A model generated the notes under the pieces. The model saw only the letters and a program-made list of their open reading frames with translations. It ran no database searches and was not told the DNA's origin. Of a stretch of DNA of 59,287 nt, positions 1 through 7,958 are shown piece by piece. Each line of letters opens with the position of its first letter. The first letter of the stretch is position 1. Made by a program: the position numbers and the translations under genes. This stretch comes from Phycisphaerales bacterium (lineage in GTDB: Bacteria > Planctomycetota > Phycisphaerae > Phycisphaerales > UBA1924): positions 1 to 59,287 of the forward strand of contig JAFIFZ010000058.1 in the NCBI GenBank assembly GCA_020831775.1. Reading direction: 5' to 3'.

Positions 1-252
1 GCTCTCCCTGAGCCGACGCTCGATCATCGCTTCTGACCAGCGCGGCCCCGCACCGGATTTCTCAGCGGCAAGGAGCGACGAAACCCCCTCCGGCGACCGC
101 CCCCGCCAACGGTCGCCGAGCGAGGCGAACGGGATCTCCCCTTCGCGGCAGACCGCCCGAATCGCCCCCGCCCACAGCGGACCGGTCGTGCAGAGCGTGT
201 CGTCAAAGTCGAAGATGACGGCCCTCGGACGCGTTGAACTTGACGTGGTCAC
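1..252 (-). CDS. HAD-superfamily hydrolase, N-terminal part (runs off the left edge)
   Basis: The frame starts at a GTG (250-252) and is open to base 1, giving 84 residues without a stop. Near its N-terminus it carries AVIFDFDDTLCTTG, the HAD motif I (hhhhDxDxT), whose first Asp is the nucleophile in phosphatases of this superfamily. The following helical cap-like sequence (AIRAVCREGEIPFASLGDRW) is too short to assign a subfamily or substrate. The gene diverges from the GntR regulator at 439, with an operator-like palindrome between them, so it may belong to that regulon. PhnF-type neighbours sometimes include phosphonatase-like HAD proteins, but nothing here proves that. The identification as HAD is firm; the substrate is unknown. 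Confidence 0.75.
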   Translation of the reverse strand, partial: MTTSSSTRPRAVIFDFDDTLCTTGPLWAGAIRAVCREGEIPFASLGDRWRGRSPEGVSSLLAAEKSGAGPRWSEAMIERRLRES

Positions 253-306
253 GCAATCGGCCTCCGGCCCGGCCGGCAGCGTTGAGCCGGGAGGGCGATG
301 TAGGGC

Positions 307-324
307 ATGGTATATAGACACCAT
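307..324. promoter_or_regulatory. Putative GntR-family operator, copy 1
   Basis: The 18-base site has ATGGT/ACCAT arms and agrees with its own reverse complement at 14 of 18 positions. Its core GGTATATAGACACC (309-322) reads GT-N3-TA-N3-AC. It lies between the divergent HAD gene and the GntR regulator. A near copy (12 of 14 core bases) occurs at 1273-1286 ahead of the dockerin protein. HutC/PhnF-type GntR proteins are known to bind GT-TA-AC palindromes such as TGGTATAGACCA; the spacing here is wider. Binding by the adjacent regulator is inferred. Confidence 0.55.
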
Positions 325-438
325 GGCTAACGGGGGACGCTCGGGGCGATTCGGGACCGACTTTGCGCCTTCTTCGCGCCACCGCAACCCAGCCCTCGAA
401 TTCTGGGCTCCGGCGCGGGCACGCATACGATCGTCGCC

Positions 439-1185
439 TTGACCAGAAAACACCCAAAGCCTTCTGTAGAGACCAACGGCGAGCCCCTCTACGAGCAGAT
501 CGCCGCCGAACTCCGCCAGCGCATCCGCCGCGAGCATCAGCCCGGAGATCGGCTGCCCTCAGAGCAGGATCTCGCCGACAGCTTCGGGGTCCATCGCCTG
601 ACGCTCCGCAGGGCGATCGACGCTCTGGCGGCTGAGGGGATGATCGCCAAGCGAAAGGGCCAGCGAGCGGTCGTGCTCAACACGCGGGTCAACTACCGCC
701 TCAGCGCAGGCCAACGCTTCACCGAGACGGTCCGGTCCATCGGCCGAGCGCCCAAGAGCGAGCTCGTCGCCAAAGCGGTCGAAAACGCCCCTGAAAACGC
801 CGCGAAAGCCCTCGACTTACCCGTCGGCGCACGGGTTGTTCGAATCGATACACTCCGGTACATCGACGACCTGCCCGTGGTCCGCGTCCGCCACTGGATC
901 CCCGCAGAGCCGTTCGAACCGATCGTGCGCACCTACAAGGGCGGATCGCTGCACGGGCTGTTGGAGTCCGAGTTCGGCGTGCGTCTGAAGAGGATCAGCA
1001 GCGAGGTTTACGCAGAGCCCGCTACGCCGGAAGACATCGCGACACTCTTCCTGCCCCCTTCGATCCCGATCCTGCTCTGCCGCAACCTCAACGCGGATGA
1101 GTCGAGCGGGAGGCCGTGCGAGTACGCCGAGGCCCGTTGGAGGGGCGACGCCGTCCGCTTCGATGTCTCGATGCACGGGCGTTGA
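439..1185 (+). CDS. GntR-family transcriptional regulator with UTRA ligand domain (PhnF/HutC-like)
   Basis: A 248-residue DNA-binding repressor-type protein. Residues about 15-82 form the winged helix typical of GntR (PLYEQIAAELRQRI, PGDRLPSEQDLADSFGVHR, TLRRAIDALAAEGMI). Residues about 100-245 match the UTRA effector-binding domain of the HutC subfamily, seen in the chorismate-lyase-like fold pattern ARVVRIDTLRYIDDLPV and the C-terminal RWRGDAVRFDV. The overall look is closest to PhnF regulators of phosphonate use, but the effector cannot be read from sequence. The start is a TTG without a clear Shine-Dalgarno, overlapping (TTGA) the stop of a 39-codon frame beginning at 323. Operator-like sites flank the gene on both sides, suggesting autoregulation and control of the downstream secreted protein. 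Confidence 0.85.
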   Translation: MTRKHPKPSVETNGEPLYEQIAAELRQRIRREHQPGDRLPSEQDLADSFGVHRLTLRRAIDALAAEGMIAKRKGQRAVVLNTRVNYRLSAGQRFTETVRSIGRAPKSELVAKAVENAPENAAKALDLPVGARVVRIDTLRYIDDLPVVRVRHWIPAEPFEPIVRTYKGGSLHGLLESEFGVRLKRISSEVYAEPATPEDIATLFLPPSIPILLCRNLNADESSGRPCEYAEARWRGDAVRFDVSMHGR

Positions 1186-1272
1186 TCGGAACCTGAACGA
1201 GCAACCGACCGGCATCCGCCGCGATCTTCGCGCGACTGTTGCGCTGCGCTGACACTCCGAACGAAACTCCCG

Positions 1273-1286
1273 GGTATCTATACACC
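1273..1286. promoter_or_regulatory. Putative GntR-family operator, copy 2
   Basis: GGTATCTATACACC has the same GT-N3-TA-N3-AC layout as the site at 309-322 and matches it at 12 of 14 bases. It lies 81 bases upstream of the dockerin-protein start, a normal distance for an operator overlapping or just downstream of a promoter. That the GntR protein encoded at 439 binds here is an inference from the shared motif. Confidence 0.5.
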
Positions 1287-1367
1287 TGTCGAGATCGGTT
1301 CGGGGGCGTCCCGACCCCTCGACGCTCGTGGACCAGGCTCACAGCCAGCAGCCGAGGAGATCCGAGA

Positions 1368-3392
1368 ATGCAGCAGCAGATCCGCAAGACCGTCACGCTC
1401 GCCGTCGCGGCGGGCCTCGCAGCAGGCGTCGCGCACGCCGAGACACCGATCAACTTCTTCGAGTTCACCGAGTGGGTCTACCCTGAGGTCGGCGGGGCTT
1501 CTTTCCCGACCGCAGTCTGGGAGATCAGCCCCGACGGCAGAATCGCGTCGGAAATGGTGAATTGCTCGCCGTCGATCTTCTACGGCGGCCCCGACATCCA
1601 CAACACCCGCATCAGCGGACGACTCGTCGGCGGCGGCGACGACGATCTCTTCGGCATCGTTCTGGGCTACACCGCAAACGACAACCTCAACCCCGAGGCC
1701 GACTACCTCATCATCGACTGGAAGCGGATCACCCAGAGCTTCACCTGGCAGGATCCGCCCGCGAGCGCCGGCTCTTTTCACGATGTCACGCCCGGAACCG
1801 ACTCGTTCGCCGGGCTGCGCCTCATGCGTGTCCGCGGCACCCCGACAGCCGACGAGCTCTGGGGCGGTGTCGACCTGCCCGAGAACGATGTGCCCCCATT
1901 CGCCCCAGGCGGCGTGACCGAGATTGCGCGGGGCAAGAACATGGGCTTCATCGGCAACCCCGGCGACGGCCTCGACTTCGTGATCGACTACACGCCCACC
2001 AACATCAAGGTCTGGGTCAACGGCCAGCTCGAGTTCGATGTCAACGGCGACTTCCCCAACGGCAAGATGGGCCTCTGGGAGGTCGCGCAGGATCACCCCA
2101 GCGGGCCGAACCGCTACGAGTTCTTCTCCGTCGGGCCGATCCCCGCCGACGCACCGGACTATCCCTATGTCGCCGCCTCGGCCCGTGTCGATGTCGCTGT
2201 TAAGTCCGTTGACGGCAGCGACTCCGAAGAGGACTCCATCTGGACCGTCCTGAGCACCGGAACGGGCGCTGCTGAGATGGTCAATGTCTCCCCGCCCAAC
2301 CGCGCCGATGTCTCCTTCGCGATCGGCGGCCTCCCCGTGCATCGCGGCTTCGGCGTCATGCCCGTCAGCGTCCGGGGCAACCGCACCGGTGGTAATGTCG
2401 TTGTCGCCGAGACCGTCAACCTCGGCCAGTTCGGCGGCTACATCGTCGGTCACACTGGCGTCAATACCGCCCGCGCTCTCACCGGCGCCGAAGCAAACAT
2501 CGACATCTCCGTCGCCTTCTTCCCCTACCTCGGAGGCCCGTGGATCGCGGGGAACATCAACGCCGACGGATTCACAGAAGGCGTCACCCCCGGCACCACG
2601 CTCTTCAGCACCGTCGTTCCTACCCCCGATCCCAACGACGGCGACGGTCTGTACAACCTCTTTGTCGACGGCGCCAACAGCAACACCGGCGGCCTGCTCA
2701 TCACCACCGGCGGCAACAACGCCGACCGCATCGTCAGCTCAGTCGCGATGCCCGACGGCACATGGCGCGTCGGCGTCCGTCGCTCGGGTAACACGCAGTT
2801 CGGCGGGCCGCAGACATTCATTAGAAACCGCTGGAACTTCGTCTATCTGCCGATCAACACACCCGACCTGGTCGGCGCCCGTGTTACAGGGTTCGACGCC
2901 TCGGGCGCCGCCGAGACCGATCTTTCCGCCGGCAGCTACACGCTCACCAGAGAGTCTGAGGGGCTCTACCGCCTCAACATCCCCGGCGTCTCGCCCGACC
3001 AGGGCGTCATCCTGATGGAGGCGAATGCCCGCATCCAGCTCGACAACTTCCCCCCCTTCTTCGGCCCCGCCGATGCCCCGCTGAACCACTGGCTTAGCTA
3101 TGACGAGGACGGCAACGACTTCATCATCCAGCAGCTTGAGATGGCTGATGTCCTTGACCGAACCGACGGCCCCTTCACATTCGTCTTCGTGCCTCATGAA
3201 GGATTGGGCAGCGGCACCGGCCCGACCTGCCCGCCCGACCTCAACGGCGATGGTGTGGTCGACGCAGACGACTTCTTCCTCTTCCTCAGCCTGTTCGCCG
3301 CGGGCGACAGCCGCGCGGACTTCAACAACGACGGCGTGATCGACGCCGATGACTTCTTCGCATTCCTCAGCGCCTTCGCAGCGGGCTGCTGA
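1368..3392 (+). CDS. Secreted protein with C-terminal GC-type dockerin
   Basis: The ATG at 1368 is preceded by a GAGGAG ribosome site; upstream codons in the open frame lie in the operator region. The 674-residue product begins with a Sec signal peptide (TVTLAVAAGLAAGVAHA, cleavage before ETPINFFE). The body (about 25-610) is beta-rich with repeated blocks such as DVSFAIGGLPVHRGFGVMPV and may contain laminin-G/concanavalin-like folds; I do not recognise a catalytic family. The C-terminus holds two calcium-binding-like repeats (DLNGDGVVDADDFF and DFNNDGVIDADDFF) and ends in AAGC, the GC-type dockerin found in many Phycisphaerae exoproteins. Such dockerins are thought to attach exported proteins to the envelope or partners. 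Expression is probably controlled by the GntR protein upstream. Confidence 0.85.
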   Translation: MQQQIRKTVTLAVAAGLAAGVAHAETPINFFEFTEWVYPEVGGASFPTAVWEISPDGRIASEMVNCSPSIFYGGPDIHNTRISGRLVGGGDDDLFGIVLGYTANDNLNPEADYLIIDWKRITQSFTWQDPPASAGSFHDVTPGTDSFAGLRLMRVRGTPTADELWGGVDLPENDVPPFAPGGVTEIARGKNMGFIGNPGDGLDFVIDYTPTNIKVWVNGQLEFDVNGDFPNGKMGLWEVAQDHPSGPNRYEFFSVGPIPADAPDYPYVAASARVDVAVKSVDGSDSEEDSIWTVLSTGTGAAEMVNVSPPNRADVSFAIGGLPVHRGFGVMPVSVRGNRTGGNVVVAETVNLGQFGGYIVGHTGVNTARALTGAEANIDISVAFFPYLGGPWIAGNINADGFTEGVTPGTTLFSTVVPTPDPNDGDGLYNLFVDGANSNTGGLLITTGGNNADRIVSSVAMPDGTWRVGVRRSGNTQFGGPQTFIRNRWNFVYLPINTPDLVGARVTGFDASGAAETDLSAGSYTLTRESEGLYRLNIPGVSPDQGVILMEANARIQLDNFPPFFGPADAPLNHWLSYDEDGNDFIIQQLEMADVLDRTDGPFTFVFVPHEGLGSGTGPTCPPDLNGDGVVDADDFFLFLSLFAAGDSRADFNNDGVIDADDFFAFLSAFAAGC

Positions 3393-3418
3393 TCCACAGA
3401 TTCTTCTGTCCGAGGGCC

Positions 3419-3439
3419 CGCCCGGCCAACCGCCGGGCG
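3419..3439 (+). terminator. Possible terminator after the dockerin protein
   Basis: A perfect 8-bp GC-rich stem (CGCCCGGC/GCCGGGCG) with a 5-base loop lies 26 bases after the stop. The downstream sequence (GCGGCCTGTTTGT) is only weakly T-rich, so intrinsic termination is plausible but not certain. Confidence 0.4.
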
Positions 3440-3527
3440 CGGCCTGTTTGTCAGCGAGATGACCGCATCGGGGCGAACCCGGGCGGACGAACGCAACGGT
3501 CCCACCAGCCGAGCCCGGGAGCAGACC

Positions 3528-4412
3528 ATGAACGCAGGACGCCGAGCATTCACTCTTATCGAGTTGCTAATCGTTATCGCCATCATCGCCGTGCTAATCG
3601 GAATCCTGCTGCCCGCTCTGGGCGGGACCCGCGTCGCGGCCCGAGACCTCAAGTGCGTCAGCAATGTCAGGCAGATGATGATGGCGATGGATCTGTACTC
3701 GCAGCGAAACCGAAACGGATGGTTCACAGCCGTCGTCGACATCGGCGACGACGACCTGAGCTACCTCTGGCGCGAAGAGCTACTCCAGAACACTTCGATC
3801 GCACTGTGCCCGCACACGGTTAATCGTGTCGAGATCGGATGGGAGGAGATCTCTCGCTTTGTTCCCGGCCAGGGCTTCGTTACCGTGTCCCAAGCCGACT
3901 ACACCGATCTGACCAGAAACGCCCGCAATCGCCACGACGACGGCACAGGCCAAGCCGTTCCCAACGGACGCAGGGGCCACAGCTACGAGGTCTTCGCCGT
4001 CATGGGCTACGGCTCCCATGTCGACGGACGGACCTTCACCTCCAACCGTACGCCAAGCTTCGACCGCCCCGGCGGCGTCCTCATGACCCGCAACAACGTT
4101 CAAAACCCCTCTACAACCTACATCATCCTCGACGGCGACGACGACCCCAACAACGGCGACACCTGGAACAACTGGCCCGACGAAGCCACAAACAACCACG
4201 GCGCCCGAGGGCTTACACTCGGATTCCTCGACGGGCACGCCGAATTCGCCAACAAAGAGCGTTATGTCCGCGCGTCGCTCTACAGCTACCACCCGTGGTT
4301 TGGCCCAGGCAGCACCGGCTGGCAGCTCGCCCAGCAGGTCGTGCCGGAGGTCCGCAATGCCGGCGGCTGGTACGGACGCTGGTGGTTCGACTACAGCGGC
4401 CGCAGCAACTAA
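3528..4412 (+). CDS. Type II pseudopilin-like protein with prepilin N-terminal methylation/cleavage motif
   Basis: The start at 3528 places the prepilin leader correctly: MNAGRRAFTLIELLIVIAI has the short basic leader, the G/A-FTLIE cleavage and methylation site, and a 20-residue hydrophobic spine. The 294-residue protein has a periplasmic body with DGDDDPNNGD and a C-terminal LGFLDGHAEF block, the FxDGH-like element common in the numerous planctomycetal pseudopilin-like (DUF1559/H-X9-DG) proteins. Family members are cleaved by a prepilin peptidase and sit in the inner membrane or in a secretion pseudopilus. No other secretion genes are nearby. A strong terminator follows the gene. Confidence 0.85.
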   Translation: MNAGRRAFTLIELLIVIAIIAVLIGILLPALGGTRVAARDLKCVSNVRQMMMAMDLYSQRNRNGWFTAVVDIGDDDLSYLWREELLQNTSIALCPHTVNRVEIGWEEISRFVPGQGFVTVSQADYTDLTRNARNRHDDGTGQAVPNGRRGHSYEVFAVMGYGSHVDGRTFTSNRTPSFDRPGGVLMTRNNVQNPSTTYIILDGDDDPNNGDTWNNWPDEATNNHGARGLTLGFLDGHAEFANKERYVRASLYSYHPWFGPGSTGWQLAQQVVPEVRNAGGWYGRWWFDYSGRSN

Positions 4413-4476
4413 ACGCTCGCGACAGGTTCCGGAGCAGACACCCCACACCGCCGCGATACCCTCGCGGCGCCACAAT

Positions 4477-4516
4477 CAGGACGCCGCCGCAGAACAGTCG
4501 GCGGCGTCCTGCTTTT
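4477..4516 (+). terminator. Intrinsic terminator after the pseudopilin gene
   Basis: A perfect 13-bp inverted repeat (CAGGACGCCGCCG/CGGCGGCGTCCTG) with a 9-base loop is followed by CTTTTCC. This is a standard Rho-independent terminator for the plus-strand gene ending at 4412. Confidence 0.85.
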
Positions 4517-4770
4517 CCACTGAATACAGATGGACACCACCCTTTCTCAGCGGCGTGCGCCGCCGGCCAGAGCTGTCGGTGGTGGAATGGAGCGGGGGTG
4601 TCGTGACCGGGTCGTCGCCTTGCGACGATGCCCGGATCGATGGCCCATCTTGGGCCAGATCGCCAGCATCGGCATTCCCGGCCCGGGCGAGGAGAGTGTG
4701 TCGACGCCGTTACCGGTTCGGCTAGTGACCGGGGTTGCCCGCAGAAACGCTTGCAGCACCCGACGCGAGT

Positions 4771-4911
4771 CCGCTCGTGGCTGTCATCGTTGTTCTTGGT
4801 CGCTTTGCACCAACGCCAGCACCGCCCGCCGCAACGGCTCGGGCAGTCCGTCCCACGCGTCGATCACGCGGCGGAGGTCATCGGAATGTTGCACCGGTGT
4901 TGCACCACCCC
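4771..4911 (-). pseudogene. Tyrosine-integrase C-terminal tail, remnant 1
   Basis: On the minus strand the frame reads GATPVQHSDDLRR then VIDAWDGLPEPLRRAVLALV and stops soon after. The aspartate-tryptophan-x-x-LPEPxRxAxLALV ending closely resembles the C-terminal tail I know from planctomycetal phage-type integrases, which follows their catalytic domain. No catalytic domain is present upstream in this frame, so only a stub remains. It sits beside a second integrase-like tail and a tRNA fragment, indicating an old integration site. The assignment rests on recalled similarity and is moderate. Confidence 0.45.
4884..4895. repeat. Direct repeat flanking the tRNA fragment, left copy
   Basis: GAATGTTGCACC occurs here and at 5137-5148, 253 bases apart, bracketing the tRNA 3' fragment. 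Both copies fall at the same point of the two integrase-tail remnants (minus-strand GGTGCAACATTC), so the repeat may simply be a conserved part of two related integrase genes. Confidence 0.5.
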
Positions 4912-4951
4912 CAGAAATCGGCCCTCCCGGGCCGTCAGGGGGGGGTGTTCT

Positions 4952-4998
4952 GCGCTTTCGTAAAGCTCAGGTCGGGGGTTCGAGTCCCCCAGGTGGCT
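4952..4998 (+). tRNA. Orphan 3' fragment of a tRNA gene (anticodon arm to acceptor, CGT anticodon, Thr-like)
   Basis: The fragment folds as an anticodon stem (GCGCT/AGCTC, one mismatch) with loop TTCGTAA (anticodon CGT), a 5-base variable loop AGGTC, a perfect T arm (GGGGG-TTCGAGT-CCCCC) and a 3' acceptor strand AGGTGGC. The matching 5' acceptor strand (GCCACCT) and D arm are absent upstream, so the gene is not functional. A 3' tRNA half beside integrase remnants is the usual footprint of a tRNA-targeted integrative element. The amino-acid identity is inferred from the loop only. Confidence 0.6.
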
Positions 4999-5133
4999 TT
5001 GCCGCTCCGGCGTGCATCGGGACGCAACGGAGCGCTAAAACCCTTTGAATCAAGCGGTTTCTGACGATCGGTCTTTCGGGCCGGTCCTTCGCCGACGATG
5101 CGCAGTTCTGCACCGTCAGGCGCCGAAGTGTGC

Positions 5134-5406
5134 TCAGAATGTTGCACCACCGGGGCCCGGACGGGTGTCGTCGGTGCCGGTCGCCAGGGCCTCGGCGGCC
5201 TCGGCTGTGTGGGGGGCGGTGTCGGGGGCGGCTTCGCCCGGCAGGGCCTCCATCGCTGACGCGGCGTCCGCCAGCCGCACATGCGAATCGGTGCTCATCG
5301 TCCGACTCGTCGGTTCCGACCGCCCAGCCAGCGAAAAGCTCCCTAGAGCGGGTGTGACGATGAACTGCCAGATCTCTTGAACCCGCTTGATGGCGGCGAA
5401 GGACAA
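5134..5406 (-). pseudogene. Tyrosine-integrase C-terminal region, remnant 2
   Basis: The minus frame contains STDSHVRLADAASAMEALPG followed by a low-complexity linker and GPGGATF-stop. The pattern resembles the end of the tyrosine-recombinase catalytic domain (the strand and helix after the nucleophile region, usually YTHxxLxDxAxAxExLP) plus the linker of planctomycetal integrases. The N-terminal part is not integrase-like and the catalytic Arg-His-Arg-Tyr set is missing. An overlapping frame continues through the tRNA fragment (WGTRTPDLS), which is typical of integrase genes reading antisense into their attachment tRNA. It is treated as a decayed gene. Confidence 0.4.
5137..5148. repeat. Direct repeat flanking the tRNA fragment, right copy
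   Basis: Second copy of GAATGTTGCACC (first at 4884-4895). Together the two bracket the orphan tRNA fragment inside the integration scar. Confidence 0.5.
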
Positions 5407-5476
5407 CGCGGCACAGTAGAGCGATGCGCTGCGGTCTAATCAGTCCGAAACGCCGGCATCCATCCGGATTCGACCG

Positions 5477-7198
5477 TCACGGCGTGCTCGCGGTCCGTGG
5501 TGTGCGGATCGAGTTTGCGTCGATCGTCGCGAAGTTCACGGGATCGTCCTGAAGGCGGACCATCCGCCGGCCTGTGTGGACCTTGCCGTAGGCGTCGGTC
5601 GTCTCGACCTCGATCACATGCAGCCCCTCGGCCAGCCCGGATGTTTCGATCTCGATCGTCCAGTGGTGATCCGTGACAACCGGCTGGCTGAGCGCTCGCC
5701 GGCCCGGCGCTGCGTTCGCCCATTCCACGCTCTCGGCGCGGTGCTTGGCGTAGTTGTCGTCGATCTTGCTCGTCTGCGTCATGGTCTGCCACGAGCCATC
5801 GTTGCCGATGCGGAGGCGGGTCGTTGAGAGCGGGCCGCCGTCGAAGACATTGACGCTGACGCCGAGCGGCTCGCCGCGCCGGGCGACTTCACCGACATCG
5901 ATGTGCATTTGCTCGTCGGGCCGACCGCCGAGCTTGCGGTAGCCGACGGTGAATCTCGGACCGTCGAACTCGACGACGGTGTAGCCGCGGGGCACGCCGT
6001 CGCGCTGGGTGGAATAGGGGATGCCTCGCCGGTCGGGCTTGCCGGTGTACCAGCTGCCGCAGATCGCCCCGACATTGTGGTGCAGGTGGTGCTTGCCCTG
6101 GGCGTTGTTGTAGCCCCGGTCGGGCCCGGCGACATGGTGGTGATTGATGTGCGTGTGCCCCGAGGCGCTGAATGTGTGTGGGTGGTTCGAGAGGATCTCC
6201 AGCAGTTCCTTCGCCTGCGGCGTCGAGTGCACGGAGTGCTCACCCTGGAACGCGAAGAGCGGGATGTGCATCAGCACGGCGATGGCCTCGTCCGTCGGGA
6301 CATCCTTGACATACTGGCGGACGAGTTCGAGCTGCTCGGGCCGGATCCGGCCTTCGTAGTTGCCTCGCTGGGGCCAGCCGTCGCGACGCAAGCCATTGAA
6401 TCCCTTCCAGTAGACATTGTTCAAGACGATGAAGTGGGCCTTGGCGTGCTGGAAGATGTATGTCGAGGGCCCGAAGGTCCGCCGGAACGCCGCGTCGGCG
6501 TGGCCGTCGGTCGGGCTCATGAACTCGATGTCATGGTTGCCCACGATGTTGTACCAGCGGAACCCGCTCGTCGCGTTTGCGTCGTTGTAGAGGGCGTGCA
6601 GGTCGAGGTTGTCGCCCACCAGGTCGCCCATGCCCACGCCGAACGCCACGCCCTCCAAGTCCGCAAACGCGTCGGTGGCGTCGCGCGAGTAGAAGATCGC
6701 CTCCTCAACTGTGTACGGCTGCGGGTCGCCGAAGAGGACGCACCTGAACTGATCCGGCTCGTCGACCGCTTCGAGCTCGAAGTCGATCGACGCCGGCAGA
6801 TCGCCCGTGGGGGCGATGCCGGGGAAGATGAAGTCGTCATCGGGCGTGCCCGCCGGGACATGGTGGCGGAAGAACTGCGGCAGGTTCATCGCGTTGGCCG
6901 GCGGGCGATACCCGCGCGGCTTGACGACCCAAAGCGTCGTGTCGTCCGTCACCTCGATGCTGTAACGGCCCGCGTTGTCGGTTGTGGCGAAAGTCAGTCC
7001 GTTGGAGACCTTCACCCCCGCCAAGCCCGCTCGCCGGCCCGATGCGTCGGTCGCGTAGACGACGCCCTTGGCACGCCCGTCACGCGCGTGGCCACGGACG
7101 GGCGCGGTGAGCCCGAACATCGAGCCTGCGGCGGCGGTCGCTCCGACATACCCGAGGAATGAACGCCGGGACAACGGGGGAAGATTCGGCTGCGTCAC
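5477..7198 (-). CDS. Tat-exported calcineurin-like metallophosphoesterase
   Basis: The GTG at 7196-7198 has a GGAG eight bases upstream and gives a product starting MTQPNLPPLSRRSFLGYVG, a twin-arginine signal, so export is in the folded, probably metal-loaded state. The 573-residue protein has an N-terminal carboxypeptidase-regulatory-like beta domain (about 40-120), a central metallophosphoesterase domain with GDPQPYT, GMGDLVGDN, GNHD, MHIPLF and SGHTHINHHH supplying the two-metal ligands, and a C-terminal beta domain. This three-part build is the MetallophosN/Metallophos/MetallophosC family of Bacteroidetes and Planctomycetes, a hydrolase of phosphate esters of unknown natural substrate. 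All key metal-binding motifs look intact. It stands alone between the integration scar and the sensory operon. Confidence 0.9.
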   Translation of the reverse strand: MTQPNLPPLSRRSFLGYVGATAAAGSMFGLTAPVRGHARDGRAKGVVYATDASGRRAGLAGVKVSNGLTFATTDNAGRYSIEVTDDTTLWVVKPRGYRPPANAMNLPQFFRHHVPAGTPDDDFIFPGIAPTGDLPASIDFELEAVDEPDQFRCVLFGDPQPYTVEEAIFYSRDATDAFADLEGVAFGVGMGDLVGDNLDLHALYNDANATSGFRWYNIVGNHDIEFMSPTDGHADAAFRRTFGPSTYIFQHAKAHFIVLNNVYWKGFNGLRRDGWPQRGNYEGRIRPEQLELVRQYVKDVPTDEAIAVLMHIPLFAFQGEHSVHSTPQAKELLEILSNHPHTFSASGHTHINHHHVAGPDRGYNNAQGKHHLHHNVGAICGSWYTGKPDRRGIPYSTQRDGVPRGYTVVEFDGPRFTVGYRKLGGRPDEQMHIDVGEVARRGEPLGVSVNVFDGGPLSTTRLRIGNDGSWQTMTQTSKIDDNYAKHRAESVEWANAAPGRRALSQPVVTDHHWTIEIETSGLAEGLHVIEVETTDAYGKVHTGRRMVRLQDDPVNFATIDANSIRTPRTASTP

Positions 7199-7885
7199 GC
7201 GGATACTCCAGGCGAAGAACAAGTGTGCGTGCCAACGAGAGTGGCCGCCGACGCGATCTCCGCGTTGGCGTTCAGGATCCAGCGGTCATCGACAGAGCGA
7301 TTGACTCCAGGGCCGGGGTCGAGGGCAGGGTGTTCGGCAAGAGGGGAAAGCTACCAGGGTTGTCCGGCCCCGGCCACTGCATGTGATCTGCCTTGGTCAC
7401 CCTCTAAACCCTCCGCTTCGGTGCGGCAGGAGCCTGTTCTGTACCCGAGACTGCCGCGGCCCCGAGAGTGTCAGTGTGGCACCCGCTCTCGCCCTGATCA
7501 AGAACCACATCGGGCCAAGCAGGTTAAGTTTCGGTTCAGCATCGCGAAGCAGGTCGGGCTGCGTCTGCGCATCGCAGGGCTTCTGACCTTGCCCTTGGAG
7601 TCCTGATCCAGGCCGGGCGAGACCCTTCTGTGCAGCAGTACGCGAGAAGCTCACGATGAAGCTGAAGCATCATGGAACCGACGAGGTAAACGGGAAGCTG
7701 CGTGAGGCGGACCGACCACGGGCAGGCGCCCCGCTCCGGACCCTGCATGCACAGTGAAGATGTGCGCAATCCCGTCATCAGTGAGAAAACGCCGCTGCGA
7801 TTCCGCAACGACTCGGTCAGCAGTTCGAGGCAGGCGTAGATCGGAGTGGCGGGTGGTGATTCTGGGGCGGCCCAAGAGAAAAGGG
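7199..7885. other. Intergenic region without a supported gene
   Basis: No frame in this 690-base stretch has a convincing start, composition or family. On the minus strand a frame ending near 7536 reads AWIRTPRARSEALRC, resembling antisense translation through a tRNA T arm; around 7574-7616 an anticodon-like stem-loop (CAGGG-CTTCTGA-CCTTG) can be drawn but no normal T loop. It may be a very old scar, but I cannot support a tRNA call. Confidence 0.4.
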
Positions 7886-7920
7886 CCGGCCGCCCTCGTG
7901 TCGTGTCCAAGGGCGGCCGG
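7886..7920 (-). terminator. Intrinsic terminator for the chemoreceptor operon
   Basis: A perfect 11-bp inverted repeat (CCGGCCGCCCT/AGGGCGGCCGG) with a 13-base loop lies 38 bases past the chemoreceptor stop. On the minus strand it is followed by CCCTTTTCTCTT, giving a T-rich tail in the right direction. Confidence 0.75.
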
Positions 7921-7958
7921 TGGGAAGGGGAAAGCTTGAGCGTTGCTCGCCTAAGCGG

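Noticed and set aside
1278-2453. 391-codon minus-strand frame opposite the dockerin protein
   Set aside because: Asp/Val/Gly-rich shadow of a high-GC gene; the plus strand has signal peptide, dockerin and ribosome site.
4735-5064. Plus-strand 109-codon frame crossing the tRNA fragment
   Set aside because: It reads sense through the T arm (LRSGVRVPQ) and opposite the integrase tails; composition and lack of start signals mark it as spurious.
5903-7162. 419-codon plus-strand frame opposite the metallophosphoesterase
   Set aside because: Shadow frame; all metallophosphoesterase motifs are on the minus strand.
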